Origin: Ganoderma boninense
Lineage: Eukaryota > Basidiomycota > Agaricomycetes > Polyporales > Polyporaceae
DNA length: 52,235 bases
Direction: 5' to 3'
NCBI GenBank assembly: GCA_002900995.3
Contig: PJEW03000027.1
Location: 1-52,235, forward strand
Program-made: the position numbers and the translations under genes
In this document: piece after piece, positions 11,354-22,484 of the stretch
Numbering within the stretch: position 1 is the first letter of the stretch
Layout: every line of letters begins with the position of its first letter
The notes under the pieces: generated by a model
Database searches by the model: none
What the model was told of the DNA's origin: nothing
What the model saw: the letters and a program-made list of their open reading frames with translations, nothing else

Positions 11354-11371
11354 GCCCCTTATATAAGGGGC
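11354..11371. promoter_or_regulatory. 18-bp perfect palindrome containing TATATA
   Basis: GCCCCTTATATAAGGGGC is its own reverse complement and sits immediately after the last partial unit of the 178-bp array. The TATATA core could act as a TATA element in either direction. No gene clearly starts next to it, so function is unassigned. Confidence 0.55.
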
Positions 11372-11536
11372 CGGGTTTCATATGATAGTTTGGTTTGATT
11401 TGTCGCAGAGTCCTTTGATTCCCGCTAGCTAAACTTATGGTGCTATTGTACTTATATATTCACTGCCGATGTCATGGTACGCATACTGTTTGCTAACTTT
11501 GATGATACACTGTTGGCCTGGCACGTCCCGAGGTGA

Positions 11537-11639
11537 TGCGAAGTCACGGTCTGTCCGTGACTTCGCAATCTTTGGCTCCCATGCTTATCATTTTGGGTGC
11601 CTGATTCTTGGCGAAGTGACGGTGCGACCGTCACTTCGC
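11537..11639. repeat. Two adjacent strong stem-loops
   Basis: Stem-loop 1 has 13-bp arms at 11537-11549 and 11555-11567 (TGCGAAGTCACGG / CCGTGACTTCGCA). Stem-loop 2 has 13-bp arms at 11611-11623 and 11627-11639 (GCGAAGTGACGGT / ACCGTCACTTCGC). The two arms share a GCGAAGT-AC-GG pattern, so they look like diverged copies of one hairpin unit. Confidence 0.75.
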
Positions 11640-12508
11640 ACATTTTCGCCCAAATGGTCGCTCTAACCCGACTCTAACCCGCATACCCCCCTACTTTACA
11701 CCCTATAAATAGTGTCGCTTCCTATGTTGCCTTTCCCCGCGTATGTCTCACTTATCCTGCTTCAGCTGCGTCTATTTACTTTTGCGTTCAACAGTGTGTA
11801 CATGTCAAGCATTGCCGTTGTTGATGACGTCTCGCAGGAGCAGTCAGAAGATGAGGACAGATTGCTTGGCTGCCCCACCTGTTTGCGGTTCTAGTGCAGA
11901 TTTCCTCCTAGCGCTCGAGATGTATTGCGTATTGTTGTGTCTTCGTATGGTCGGCTGCTGTAATAGTTACTCATCTTCTTGATCACAAAAATGTGCGGTT
12001 GCTTGTCAGCACATGTGTTCGACTGCGTGAAGCCCATCTGCAAGTATAGTGTAGTGTGCTGTGCACATACCATTACTGAGAGTGGTACTCCTAGAAGCCC
12101 GACCACGCAACCCATGTGCTACGAGTGAAGCGCCGCCCATAGTGTGGCTGCCTCACTGCGTGTGGCCTTCCAGGAGTGCCACTGACTGTAGGCGTCCATG
12201 CATAGTTTACGTTTCACTGCGACTAGTCTCTTTTTCAATGTTTCTCATGCCGGAATTGTCATTGTCTCAATACCATGTCAATACTATGTTAATACTATAT
12301 GTCGTAGTTTGTAGTAGCTATATAAAGTAATTTAAACCCTAGGGTAGGGTTTATCTCGACCCTAGGGTTCATCCCCTTTGCACCTTCCCATAACCCTAAG
12401 TTACCCCACTAGAGTGAGTCACACAAACATTTGGTTCATTAGCCTGGAACATGACTAAGATAGTGAATGTGCCCTAAAGGGTCCGAGTGCACACAGAGAG
12501 AGATTCAT
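11640..12508. other. Gene-free stretch with degenerate telomere-like words
   Basis: No convincing gene. CTCTAACCC occurs twice near 11660-11680. Around 12335-12400 there are AAACCCTAGGGTAGGGTTT, ACCCTAGGGTT and ATAACCCTAA, all degenerate TTAGGG/CCCTAA strings in both orientations. This appears to be the inner edge of the subtelomere-like domain; the next gene is an ordinary chromosomal one. Confidence 0.5.
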
Positions 12509-15500
12509 CTAGTATGAAAACACCATTAACCAGGGGTTGAGGACGATCTGAAAGACAACATGAGAATGAAAGCAATCAGTAGAATGCAATTTACCTACAG
12601 GAAAGAGAATATGAGAGCCAGCTACGACAGCGAGGGGAAAAATGACAGCCCAGGCTGATCCGTCAACACGCCACTCTATGGGCACAAGCGGCGTGCTAAT
12701 GATGACCATTCCCGCGATGAGAACCCAGGAGAGGAGCCACGGGAACCAGAAACGCTTGAATATTTTGGGAATTTCCTTGAAGAAGTTTGACCGCTCGACT
12801 TCCTTCTTCGTAGCGCCCCACGTCATATTGTACGAGAAGCAATGAGCGAGAATCGCCTGCGAAACCGGAATTGAGAGCCCGCCAAAGAAGAAGAAGCTGT
12901 AGATGGAATTTAGTCGCTCTCGCTGCTAAAGCTGAGTTGGAGGACGCACAAGAACGGAATCCAAGTAATGTTCTCAAGCATTGAGCTAAGCTGCAAAGTT
13001 GATCAGCAAGCTATCCTTTCGAAACTTCATGTCGCTTACGAAGGGCTTATGGCCAAGGCGGTATTCAAGGAGCGTAAACCCCACATTTCCAGAGCCGAAG
13101 AAGACGACAGTAACGGCGAGCCAGACTTCGAAACTATGCTGGTAGAATCCGTCGACCGGGAATTGGAATCCAAGGAGTACATAGTTCAAGATGCTGATCG
13201 TGATCGCGGCGGAGATACCGTCTGCCATAAACGAAACCGTCAACAACGCCCCCGCGGGCACCCGATATGAAATGCTCACAGTACGAGAACATGTAGGCCA
13301 TCATTGAGAACTTGTAATGAAGAGGTGCGCCCGACCACATGAACCGGCGGATCTGGTGTGCGATAGGACCCTTCCTCCACCATTGCACGAGCGGGTTGAA
13401 AAGGAGCTCATTACATCCTGTGGGAGGCCTTCAGCGGTTATATCAAGCCTGGCACGCACACGATCGCTCACCATACGCGTATTTTTGCCAGCGATTGAGC
13501 TCGTCGTCGACAGTGAGCGAGACACCCTCCTTGAAGCCGCCCTTCGAGTACGTTGCCCACCGAATGATATACCCGCGACGCTGCAAACGGAGCGCCATGT
13601 CGAAATCCTCTGATACGTTGGACTCGGACCAGATCTTCTCTTGGCCATCAGCTGGGTCGACAAACGCTGCATCTTGAAGAGCCTTCCAGCGTAGGAACGC
13701 GTTGTGGCCGACGAAAGGCGCGACTTCGCCATTCGCAGCGCCTGTGTCAAGGGCGTCAGTTACGAAACCAGACCTCCAGCCTCGCATATGATGACCTACC
13801 GAGCGAGATGCACTTGTGAATCCGACGTGTGAAGTAAGCCATACCGTTCTCAAAGTAGTGATGCGCGACCTGCATCACGTCTGACTCGTGCTGGATGATC
13901 GCCACTGTCGGGCACTCGGCCATCTCGCGCGCCGCGTCCCTCAGACAATCCTCAGGTACGACCGTATCCGAGTCCACAAGGAGGACGATCTCGCCTAGCC
14001 TGCAGGCGCGCCCGTTCGCTGCCCAGGGACGGAACCGCCGTCCGCTCGCCTCGTAGACCTCGTCGATGGCCATCTGTAGCGCCTTCTCCTCAAGGTCGTC
14101 GTAAGCGTCCGACTGCGAGCCACACTCGCTCTCAGCACGGGTGCGCACGCGCTGGCCCTGGCCACGGTTGATTCCTCCTTGGTCTTCGCCGTCGTGGTTG
14201 CGGTATTGCATCCCGTAGCGTACCTCGTCGCCATTCGGGGACGGCGTCTCCTGCGTCGACGGATGCGCCCTCTCACGCGCGAGGAGATCCGCGAGGTGCT
14301 TCTCCGCCTTGAGAGACAGAGCTAGGGCGTAGTTCATATTTGACGCCTTCTTGAAGCGTCCGGCGCGGTTGAAGCCGCCAGGCGACGAGTCGTGTTTCGG
14401 CCGCGCGACCCAGCCGATACCGTGGTTAGCGTAGAAGATGATGCGGGCGTCGCGCTCTTCGACGGAGAGGAGCCGGAGGCCGTCGTCGTTGATGAAAATT
14501 GTCGAGGTGCCTCCCTGGCGAGCGTATGTCTGCATGGCCCTCTTCAGCGATTCGATGGAGGGCGCTCTTCAACCGGGCGTTAGCACACATCGATCGAGGG
14601 ACTAACAAGTTACTCACAAGACCGTGTCCAGGCTCTCCTTGTACACCGGCATCTGGATGGTGATGTGTGGCAGGTTGTTGTCTACGCCCTTGTTCGGGCG
14701 CGGGGGAACAGCGGAATAGTACTTCGAGTTCTTGTGGTACTGGCCAACAGGTCCGATGCACATGGAGACGTTCTGAACGATCTGGAGGGTGAAGAACTAC
14801 CAACGCCAGGGCTACATGAGGATCGTTTCCAGATAAACGTCGAGTAAAGCTTACCCAGGATACGCAGAAAGAGAGGGGAAGGGTGGCGCACAACACAAAC
14901 CGCAAATAACCCCCCGCGAGCTGAAACTCCTGCAGTAGGACGTTCACGCCGCGACCGATGAAAACTGCACCGAGCAGCATATGTCAGTTTCATAATAACG
15001 CCGAACGCTCGAGTACCCAGCCACACAGAAACAAAACGACGACTCACATGTACTCAACCCGGCCGCGATCCCGTTGTAGAACGGAGCCAGAAGCACCGCC
15101 CTCCTCGGCTCAGGGCCTGTTTCCAGGTCCCCATCTCCGAGCGCGCCCTTTTCGTTCAGCGCGATTCCCTGATCCAACCCGAGGTCGTCCAGACTCATCC
15201 CGAGCACACCGCCTGAGCCTACGAAAACCCCGCGGGGGGTGGCTCTGCCCGTAGTACCGGGTCCGAGCGCGGGAAGGGACATGCGACGTTGCCTGTTGGA
15301 TGCCTGGGCGTTCAAGTGCTGGGTGGAATTGGCCGATATCGACTCTGCGGAAGACACCGAAGCATACTGTCAACACAAGTGATATGAAATATGATGGATC
15401 GAGGGGAAGTCGCGGAGAGATAGCCCGATGGCTCGTCGCGAGGACTAATGGCCATCACGGCTTAAAAGCTGCATAAACCCGGATATCTGTGCCGAACAAC

Positions 15501-16486
15501 AGAGGGCGGGAGCATGAACGTTGGATAATGATGACTCACCATGCATGCTGGCCGGACGGCTACTCAAACTCGTCGCATGCGATGGTGCGCCCCTAGAACG
15601 CCACAGCAACTTGATGAGTCGGTCTTCGAAGTCGTGGCAGGTCGGGACGATTGTGTCGATGGAGTCTGACCATACCACCAGGACGCGCTCGTCACGCTAA
15701 AGGTATCAAAACATTTGTCAGTGCAATGAACGTGAACGTTGATCCTGTAGAACCAGGCTGGGCCAAAGACTATCTATCTCGTTGTTTCATTTTAAGAAGC
15801 CTTACATGTCCCAGTCGTTCTCGATGACTCGGAACCTTACTCTCTACCTCCCCGATATAAAGAACACTTGGCAAGAACTCGCGGGACGCGCTGGACGCGG
15901 CGTTCAAAAGAAGCTTCCTTTGCTGTCTCAGACAGGTGCCGCCGCATACCACCATAAGATCGGGGGCCGAGTACAGAAGGGCTTTGGCAAGACGACGCTC
16001 CGGGATGGACAAGACGTGTACGAGCCTGAGGGAAGAGACTCACAATGAAAGCCGCGCTCTGCTCCTTGTCTGCGGTGGGCAGGTCGACCATCGTGTCCAA
16101 GACCTGGATGCGGGTGTTCACATCTATGTAGATAGACTTGTCTTCCGGTCCACTATGATGGCCATCTCGTCAGTAAACTTATTTTCAGAATTATGACGAG
16201 ACACGTACACCTCAACGAACGCAGCGTGGACGGCTGCACTTCGGACCTTGACCGCAACGGCGGGATTGAGAACACGCACCGCAGCCTCGAAGGGTTCAAG
16301 TCCTAGGTCCTCGTAGGGAAACAGGCGGTACTCGCCACTCTCGATGCGGAGGGCGACACCGACAGCGATGTTGTCTTCGTTGGGCCGGAACCAGGCATCG
16401 CCCTGGGTCTGCTTGAAGATGTGATGGAGGAAGGCGTCGTAGCGGTCGTAGTCCATCGGTGCCGGGATCGTACGGCTCGCAGGCAT
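12509..16486 (-). CDS. Membrane glycosyltransferase, family 2 (13 exons, 954 aa)
   Basis: Exons (transcript order): 16486-16209, 16152-16044, 15696-15540, 15344-15048, 14964-14855, 14796-14618, 14566-13800, 13741-13472, 13417-13280, 13221-13040, 12990-12950, 12896-12599, 12547-12509; every junction closes in phase. The N-terminal globular region of about 150 residues (DYDRYDAFLHHIFKQTQGD onward) is typical of fungal GT2 proteins of this size. Membrane segments surround exons 4-6. The catalytic domain has QMPVYKESLDTV, LLVDSDTVVP (metal-binding DxD), SEDFDMALRLQ (base Asp) and ELNRWQKYAYG, the counterpart of the QxxRW motif of processive enzymes. Four to five membrane spans follow in exons 10-13. 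It probably extends a beta-linked polysaccharide at the plasma membrane or Golgi from a UDP-sugar; the product cannot be read from sequence. Intron 2 (15697-16043, 347 nt) is unusually long for this locus. Confidence 0.88.
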
Positions 16487-18013
16487 CTAGAGGTCTATAA
16501 GTAAGCTGGGCGTTCGACCGCTCTACTTCGCTGGTAGTGATGGGATCCTTCAGGTTCGGAAAACCGGTTGACGCAGGGGATATATGGTTCGCCGTACCGA
16601 GTTCGCAGTTCCACCGTCCATGCCTGCTAAGAATACGCTCGCTGACCACGAACCTCTTCTCCTTCCTCAGAACCCTTGGGGACAAGGCGACAACCGAAGC
16701 TGACGACATCTTCGCAGTGCACTGTTGGACGCGCGCCGATTGAGCGATGAATGCGGCATGCACTGGGGGTTCTATCGCCCCTCTGCGAAAAGCTATGTCC
16801 AAACGAATCAATACGGCTTCGTACTTCATCCACAGATATCGCATTCGGGACACGATCGCAGGAGGACGGCGAGGTCCATGACCGTTCCCTGTCATACACT
16901 TCCCGACAATGCCCACCGAGAAAGTGGCTTACCTTTATGCGCGGCATCTGGTTTGATCGAGCGCATACATGCGCGTATGCGAGGCCGCTGCGCCCCCGAG
17001 CCGCGAGCGGAATGCCAGCGCGAATAGCGGAGCTCGCGGGGCTACCGGATACGGTCGCTTCCCCATCGATAGAGTCAGCAACGGCGATAGCGATTTGAGC
17101 AAAGCCTTCGAACGCCTCAACGCACCGTTTATAGTTCCCTTCGTCTCCCTCTCTGAGCTTACGCCACTAATGCCGATGACGAGAAACATAGTACCGCGGT
17201 GACCGTGGGACGTGGCACCAACCAGACGAGGGAGCAGATGGTTGCATTGGAGATACAGCGCGTTGGGTCTAAATTTGAAGACGTGGTTGAGGCAGGGAAT
17301 CGAACGAACGTCCATTCCTTCCACATTGGCGAGAGGGAAGGGGTCGCGTGTTTGGGATATGCAGATGAGCCCAGCTCTCCAAACCAGTGGCGACCCTCGC
17401 AGCGGAATACCAGAGACTGATGGCGGATAAACTCCGCCTTGCGCAGGAACTCCACGCACCAGACTCAGTCATGTTCGAGGGAACGCCGCTTGCGCGCTAC
17501 GGGCATCTTGAAGCGGACATCTTGAGTGTGATATCGTTTCCAACAACGGGTCTGTCGGTCAGAAACTATAGCGAAGACGTCACCTTGCAGGTATCCATGG
17601 AATCCATGTAGGCCTGACGATGTATGCTCGGAAGAAGCTCACCTGAACGTCGATAAGCTTGCTGCTGGTGGACGTTGCAGGACGCTGGGCTGTTCATATA
17701 AACCTTGCCGATACAAAGAACGCTTTGAATCGCAGCTAGTGAGAGGCTGGAAGGACATGCAGGAAGATAATGATATTTCGGCATGGGAGTTGAACGCAGG
17801 TCTTCGAAGACGTCGGCGAGGGCGGGTTGCGTCATTGCGAGACCGGGCCGGAGACACGGACCGGGAGTCCTTGTGATGATCTGTCACGGTGTGTCACGCT
17901 ATACAGTTGATTCCCACGGCAGCCACACACCAAAGATTTGGGACGGCAGCGACGACGAACGCCTCCACAACCGCGAACAGCCCTCAAGACCCAACGACCC
18001 CCAACCAAAAAGC
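16487..18013. other. Divergent intergenic region between the GT2 gene and RPL10A
   Basis: About 1.5 kb with medium open frames on both strands but nothing recognisable. The best candidate is a + frame at 17387-17590 (beginning MATLAAEYQRLMADKL), which could splice with a GTATCC donor to a few codons at 17681-17701. On the minus strand, 17835 downward begins MTQPALADVFEDLRS. Neither can be supported as a gene. The last about 150 bases presumably hold the RPL10A promoter and leader. Confidence 0.4.
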
Positions 18014-18901
18014 ATGAGGTCCGTCCTACCATCGTTGCCAACGTCGTCCGCGATGCTGACGTCGCTGCTCCGGGTAGCGGAAGCAAGCTCTCAGTGTCAA
18101 GCGTGCGGGGCTCTATCCAGGAGCTCCTCGCCTCCGCCAACGGCGAGAAGAGGCGCAACTTTGTCGAGACCGTCGAGCTCCAGATCGGTCTCAAGAACTA
18201 CGACCCCCAGCGCGACAAGCGTTTCTCGGGCACCGTCAAGTGAGTCCTCCCCGTCCCATCCGAGCATTCCGCCGCAGCGCCAACGCCCGCGCCGAATACC
18301 AGGCTCCCCCATGTCCCCCGCCCCCGCATGTCCATCTGCATTCTCGCCGATGCCGCCGACATCGACCGCGCCAAGCAGATCGACCTTGAGTACAAGTCCG
18401 TCGACGACTTGAAGAAGCTCAACAAGAACAAGAAGCTCGTCAAGAAGCTCGCCAAGCAGTACGACGCCTTCCTCGCCTCTGAGGCCCTGATCAAGCAGAT
18501 CCCCCGTCTTCTCGGTCCCGGTCTCTCCAAGGGTACGCGTTCGTTGTCGCGTTTCCCTGTACCCCGCTCACCTGTCCTTCCGCAGCTGGCAAGTTCCCGA
18601 CGCCCGTCTCGCACGCCGAGGACCTCCAGAACAAGCTCACTGAGGTCCGCTCGACCATCAAGTTCCAGCTCAAGAAGGTTCTCTGCTTGGGTGTCGCCGT
18701 CGGCCACGTCCAGATGACCGACGACCAGGTCCTCGGCAACGTCATGCTTAGTACGTCCCGTGGCTCCCCTCTCGAGCTGTGGATGGTCTGACGCAGTCCT
18801 TAGGCATCAACTTCCTTGTGTCGCTCCTCAAGAAGAACTGGCAGAACGTCAAGTCGCTCCACATCAAGTCGACCATGGGAAAGCCCATCCGTCTTTACTA
18901 G
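18014..18901 (+). CDS. RPL10A: 60S ribosomal protein L10a (uL1), 5 exons, 217 aa
   Basis: Exons 18014-18018, 18084-18239, 18303-18532, 18586-18750, 18804-18901 give exactly 217 residues, the usual eukaryotic uL1 length. Exon 1 is only five bases: ATGAG joins CAAGCTC to give [17 protein letters not shown]. Recognisable uL1 stretches include [35 protein letters not shown] and the C-terminal [11 protein letters not shown]. uL1 forms the L1 stalk of the large cytosolic subunit and helps move deacylated tRNA out of the E site. The first intron (18019-18083) has a CTGAC branch-site-like word before its AG. No damage is seen; this is a single-copy housekeeping gene and anchors the region as normal chromosome. 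Confidence 0.97.
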
Positions 18902-19576
18902 GCGCTTCGCGTTCTCCTCGCCGCCTCTCGTGATCGGCGGACGGGCTGAGGACGATGGAGGGAAACGGACGGGTTGAGGGGGCACACGCGCACGCGCAGG
19001 CTGCAATGCACAACATGAAGCCCCGCACGCTTGGACCAACGGCTTCGGAGAGGGCTGGGAGCCGATTGGGAGCTGATGCAGCTTCGTGCGTATTTCTCGT
19101 GTGTTTCTTCGACTTGGACGGTCTCCTCTTCTCGTCGAGCGCTGGCGGATGTTCTATGCGATGTATCATTATGGGGATATGCCTGTACGCGTTATGTAGC
19201 AATGACCATCCATGAAGGATACTTGTGCTTGGCAGCGCTGACGAGTGCGGTTACCGCGTCTTCACTGCAGACGGCCGCAGTTGAGTGCCAATTGTGCGGT
19301 GAAGTCTTCACAAACGATTAACGAGGTGTCGCAGTGACGCTCGATCTGGGACTTACTCGTGAGGCCCCATCAGTGTCGCCTTCGGCCCATGTGCTCCTTG
19401 TTTGCCAGTCCGTCTCAGTCCAGTCTTCGACGTCGTCTCGGCAGTTCCAACACCGGCTGGTATAGTCCTCCCCAACTTCACGTTCAGGGTCGCACTGTAG
19501 CTCGAAGGAATGTTCGCGACAGATCACGTATACATGCTAATTATGGTGTTAAGGCATCGTAATGCTTTCGTCGCCA
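18902..19576. other. RPL10A 3' flank and intergenic spacer
   Basis: About 670 bases, GC-rich near RPL10A. Short open frames on both strands show no motif or plausible splicing. I see no gene here. Confidence 0.5.
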
Positions 19577-20188
19577 TCAACAAGAGTAGCAGGTGGGGAA
19601 CTTTCCTCCGTGGGGTGTGAATAAAACCTGAAATCGAGGACTATTAGTCCGCACGCACGCAGCGCACTGGTTTTCGACATACTTCGAGACCAACTCCAAG
19701 ACCTGGTCGCCTAGCTCCCGCGTTCTATTCCACTGCGTCGCCGTGTACAGGTCGTCCAGGTTCCTCAGCTTCCGAGCCCGCGCGCACTCCGCTATCCGCT
19801 CCAGAATGGTGTTGCCCATGATCATCCCGGGCCCAAGGTTGCGCAAGATCGCAACGCCATAACGAGCTTGGGTCGCGTCGCGTCGGAGCTTGTTCAGCGC
19901 AAGGCAGAACTCACGATCCTTGTCAGTCATGATGTACTCCGGGCTGGGTACGCGCGGCGATGGCACATGGGGAGATGGTGGTCGAGGAACTTCAATTTCT
20001 GGGGGCGTCGACTCGGACGGGAGGGTCGAGGCAGGATGCGGAGGCTGGTCCCTGACAATAGGTTCTGGACCGCAATTCAGAGCCTGAAGTCGTTCCTGGA
20101 TACGTTGCGCTCGAGGGTAACGTGCCAAGTCAGCTTCCTTCAGCACAAGCAAGAGCTCGGCACGCTCTTCCGTAGTAAGTTGCAGCAT
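19577..20188 (-). CDS. Hypothetical protein, 203 aa
   Basis: A single uninterrupted frame beginning MLQLTTEERAELLLVLKEAD. Residues 1-45 are predicted helical and charged. A proline/serine-rich linker follows, containing a repeated P-SP-VPSP motif. A second helical part (about residues 85-170) contains REFCLALNKLRRDATQARYG. The end is Cys-containing (NQCAACVRTN ... PTCYSC). I do not recognise the family. The 3' part could hide a short intron (an ACTAAT word followed by TTTCAG around 19628-19645), but no donor at a workable distance exists, so the uninterrupted frame is kept. No neighbour suggests a role. Confidence 0.5.
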   Translation of the reverse strand: MLQLTTEERAELLLVLKEADLARYPRAQRIQERLQALNCGPEPIVRDQPPHPASTLPSESTPPEIEVPRPPSPHVPSPRVPSPEYIMTDKDREFCLALNKLRRDATQARYGVAILRNLGPGMIMGNTILERIAECARARKLRNLDDLYTATQWNRTRELGDQVLELVSKYVENQCAACVRTNSPRFQVLFTPHGGKFPTCYSC

Positions 20189-20768
20189 ATCCTGTAAGCA
20201 GCAAGATGCTCAGCAGATTTAATCGGTTAAAACTTTCGAGGAACACCTGCCATGACTATGTGGAAGTGTTAACCTCAATCACTATGTCGGTGTCTTAAGT
20301 CGACATCGTCCCGTCGACGGCTGTCGAGTTGAGCAGGTTATGGGGCTGGGCCAACACCACTGTGAATGAGCGTCTGTCTCAGGTCCGCCTTGCAGCGTCT
20401 TGCCCGAAGGGAGTCGTTGGCCACGACAGTGACGCCGGTGCCACTAGGCAAGCCCTCTTTCTCAAGTCGTCCGCTTCCATGCTAGCAATAACTTCTGCAG
20501 GTTTGTCTCTCAAGGTGGCCATCAATTGAAGCGGCAGACGGACGTTCAGGGTAACGTTAAAGCATCTGAAGGAGTGTACTAGCAGAAGGAGGTCGTGACG
20601 GTCCGCCGAGTCCCCAGGTCTTGGGAAAAATAAGTATACTCTAAAGCTAAGCACTCATATACTGTCCTGCACCGCATCAGATGATAGGAGGGGCAGACGA
20701 GGGAAGCACCATGACACTCACCAAAAAGAATCCTTCTACACGAACTCAACGGCGGGACCAAGCTTCCA
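20189..20768. other. Intergenic spacer
   Basis: About 580 bases with no supportable coding frame, repeat or RNA. It is the shared upstream/downstream flank of the two minus-strand genes on either side. Confidence 0.5.
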
Positions 20769-21825
20769 TTACTCCATGTACGGCGGAGGAGCTGTAGGCT
20801 CTGTGGTGTCGTGGCGAGCTTCCAGTCGTGTTGTCGGCGACAGGACCTCCTTCAAATTATGCTCGAAGGTGGGAGCCATATCGGATTGCTGAGAAGCGGG
20901 CTCCGGTTGCGCCGACCACGGCAAGACGCTTCCGGGGCCTGTAGTCGATTCCGTCATAACGTACGAGGCGGGGGCTGGCGGGAGAGTCGGGCGATGTGGA
21001 GTCTCCGTCGGCGTCCAGGCGTCGAAGGGCCGAATGTCTGGTTGCGCTTTGCCTTTTTATTTCCCGTGTGCGTTAGCCGAGTACTGGAACTGACGGCAAA
21101 AGATAAGGAAGGACAGAAACATACCACTAGTCTCGGCTGCAGCACAACGATGGGCACGACGACGGCGCACGAACCACCATAATAGCAAACCTGCGAGGAA
21201 TGCGAGGCCCACGACGCCTCCGATGACGCCTCCGACAGTGGCTCCGAGGTTGGACTTGAAGGGTCCTTGCACGGATAGAGGATCGGAAGGCTGAGTATTT
21301 GCGGAGGTGGTGGTGGAAGGGGGTATAGTAGAGCTCGTAGACGACGGCGTAGACGCGGCGAAGAGGATGTAGTCGAGCCAGAACACGTTCGGGCTCGTGC
21401 CGTTGACGTTCGTGATCTCCAGCGTGTGGCTTGCAGCATCGAGGGTGGGGGAGTTGAAGAACGTCTGGTTGAGCCGAAACAATCCCGGATCCAGCACGGG
21501 CGCAGTGTAGGTGCCGACGATATTCCCGTCGATAGCGTACGTCGTCGTAGGGATGCCGCAGACGTCCACGGAGCCTAATGAGCCTATGACGCTAACGAAT
21601 GTTCCTAGCATGCCATTCTTTACGGGTCCTGACTAGCGATGAACGGTTCGAGGGCGACTCACCTGAGAAGTTGAACGTGGCAGTCATCCCGGCCTTGTCT
21701 GCCCCATGCTTCGTACCATCCACCTCCGCCCCGCCTGTCACGACCTGCCACCCAGCCGAATATTGTATCCTCGAGTCGAGGTCATCCACGAAAGTTAAGT
21801 TGTTTGGCCAGCCGGTGCTCGACAT
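20769..21825 (-). CDS. Single-pass membrane protein with PPxY tail, paralogue A (3 exons, 308 aa)
   Basis: Exons 21825-21663, 21604-21125, 21052-20769; introns of 58 and 72 nt, both phase 1. The N-terminal ectodomain starts MSSTGWPNNLTFVDD and contains TTYAIDGNIVGTYTAP and HTLEITNVNGTSPNVFWLDY, a beta-rich pattern shared with two other genes in this window. A Ser/Thr-rich stretch follows. A membrane helix (GGVIGGVVGLAFLAGLLLWW) is flanked by cytosolic RRRRAHR. The tail is disordered and ends TAPPPYME, a PPxY motif. No cleavable signal peptide is evident, so the helix probably acts as the insertion signal with the N-terminus outside. Proteins of this layout are common in Agaricomycetes with unknown function; surface sensing or adhesion is a guess. 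This copy has the shortest stalk and tail of the three. Confidence 0.85.
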
Positions 21826-22484
21826 TACATATGCCTGGTACCGGGAGCGGAGAAGGAGATGGAAAGTAGAAAACAAACGTGGGGGTGGGGCACACCAACT
21901 CTTTGCGCTCATAAGCCTCGGGCTTACACGAAGCCAAGTTCGGATCTGCATCAACGGTATCTCCGAGGGTACCGTCTAGCTGACTATATGACGAGGTTCA
22001 TGCACACAGTGGCCGCGATGTCGCCGTAGGCCCCAGCCAACCAATGCTCTTCTGCCAGATAAATGAGAATCAGCATGTGATCACAAAAGAATGGTACATA
22101 CGGGGCAAAAGACGCGCCCACCTAGTTGAAGCGAGGGCCTTGGCGTCGTGACATGAGCGCTGCGCTATCTCCGTTGCCGCGCATCAAGAACATGGACCGA
22201 GCATTGAACGATCAGTGCTCGAGACTAGGTCCCAATCCACAGCCAGCTAGGTCGCACACGCGAGAGAGAGAACGGTAAAAAGAATTGTAGATTGTTGCGA
22301 GCAATACGCTTCATGATTGCAGGGGTTAGACATGTGGATAGGTATGCGACAATATGTCGGGGGCTAACAGTACAATGTCAAAAGCATAGTGTGGTGATGA
22401 TATACAGATCGATATGAGTTCCGTACGTACTTAAACGTAACGTTTTTCACCTTCTCTCTTCTTTCCAGGCTACAACTCTTTTGC
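21826..22484. other. Intergenic spacer
   Basis: About 660 bases between the 5' end of membrane paralogue A and the 3' end of the SSADH gene. No coding frame, repeat or RNA is recognised. Confidence 0.5.

Noticed and set aside
17275..17310. T-loop-like string (CGTTCGATTCC on the minus strand) suggesting a tRNA
   Set aside because: The T-arm does not pair and no acceptor, D-arm or anticodon arm can be placed around it.
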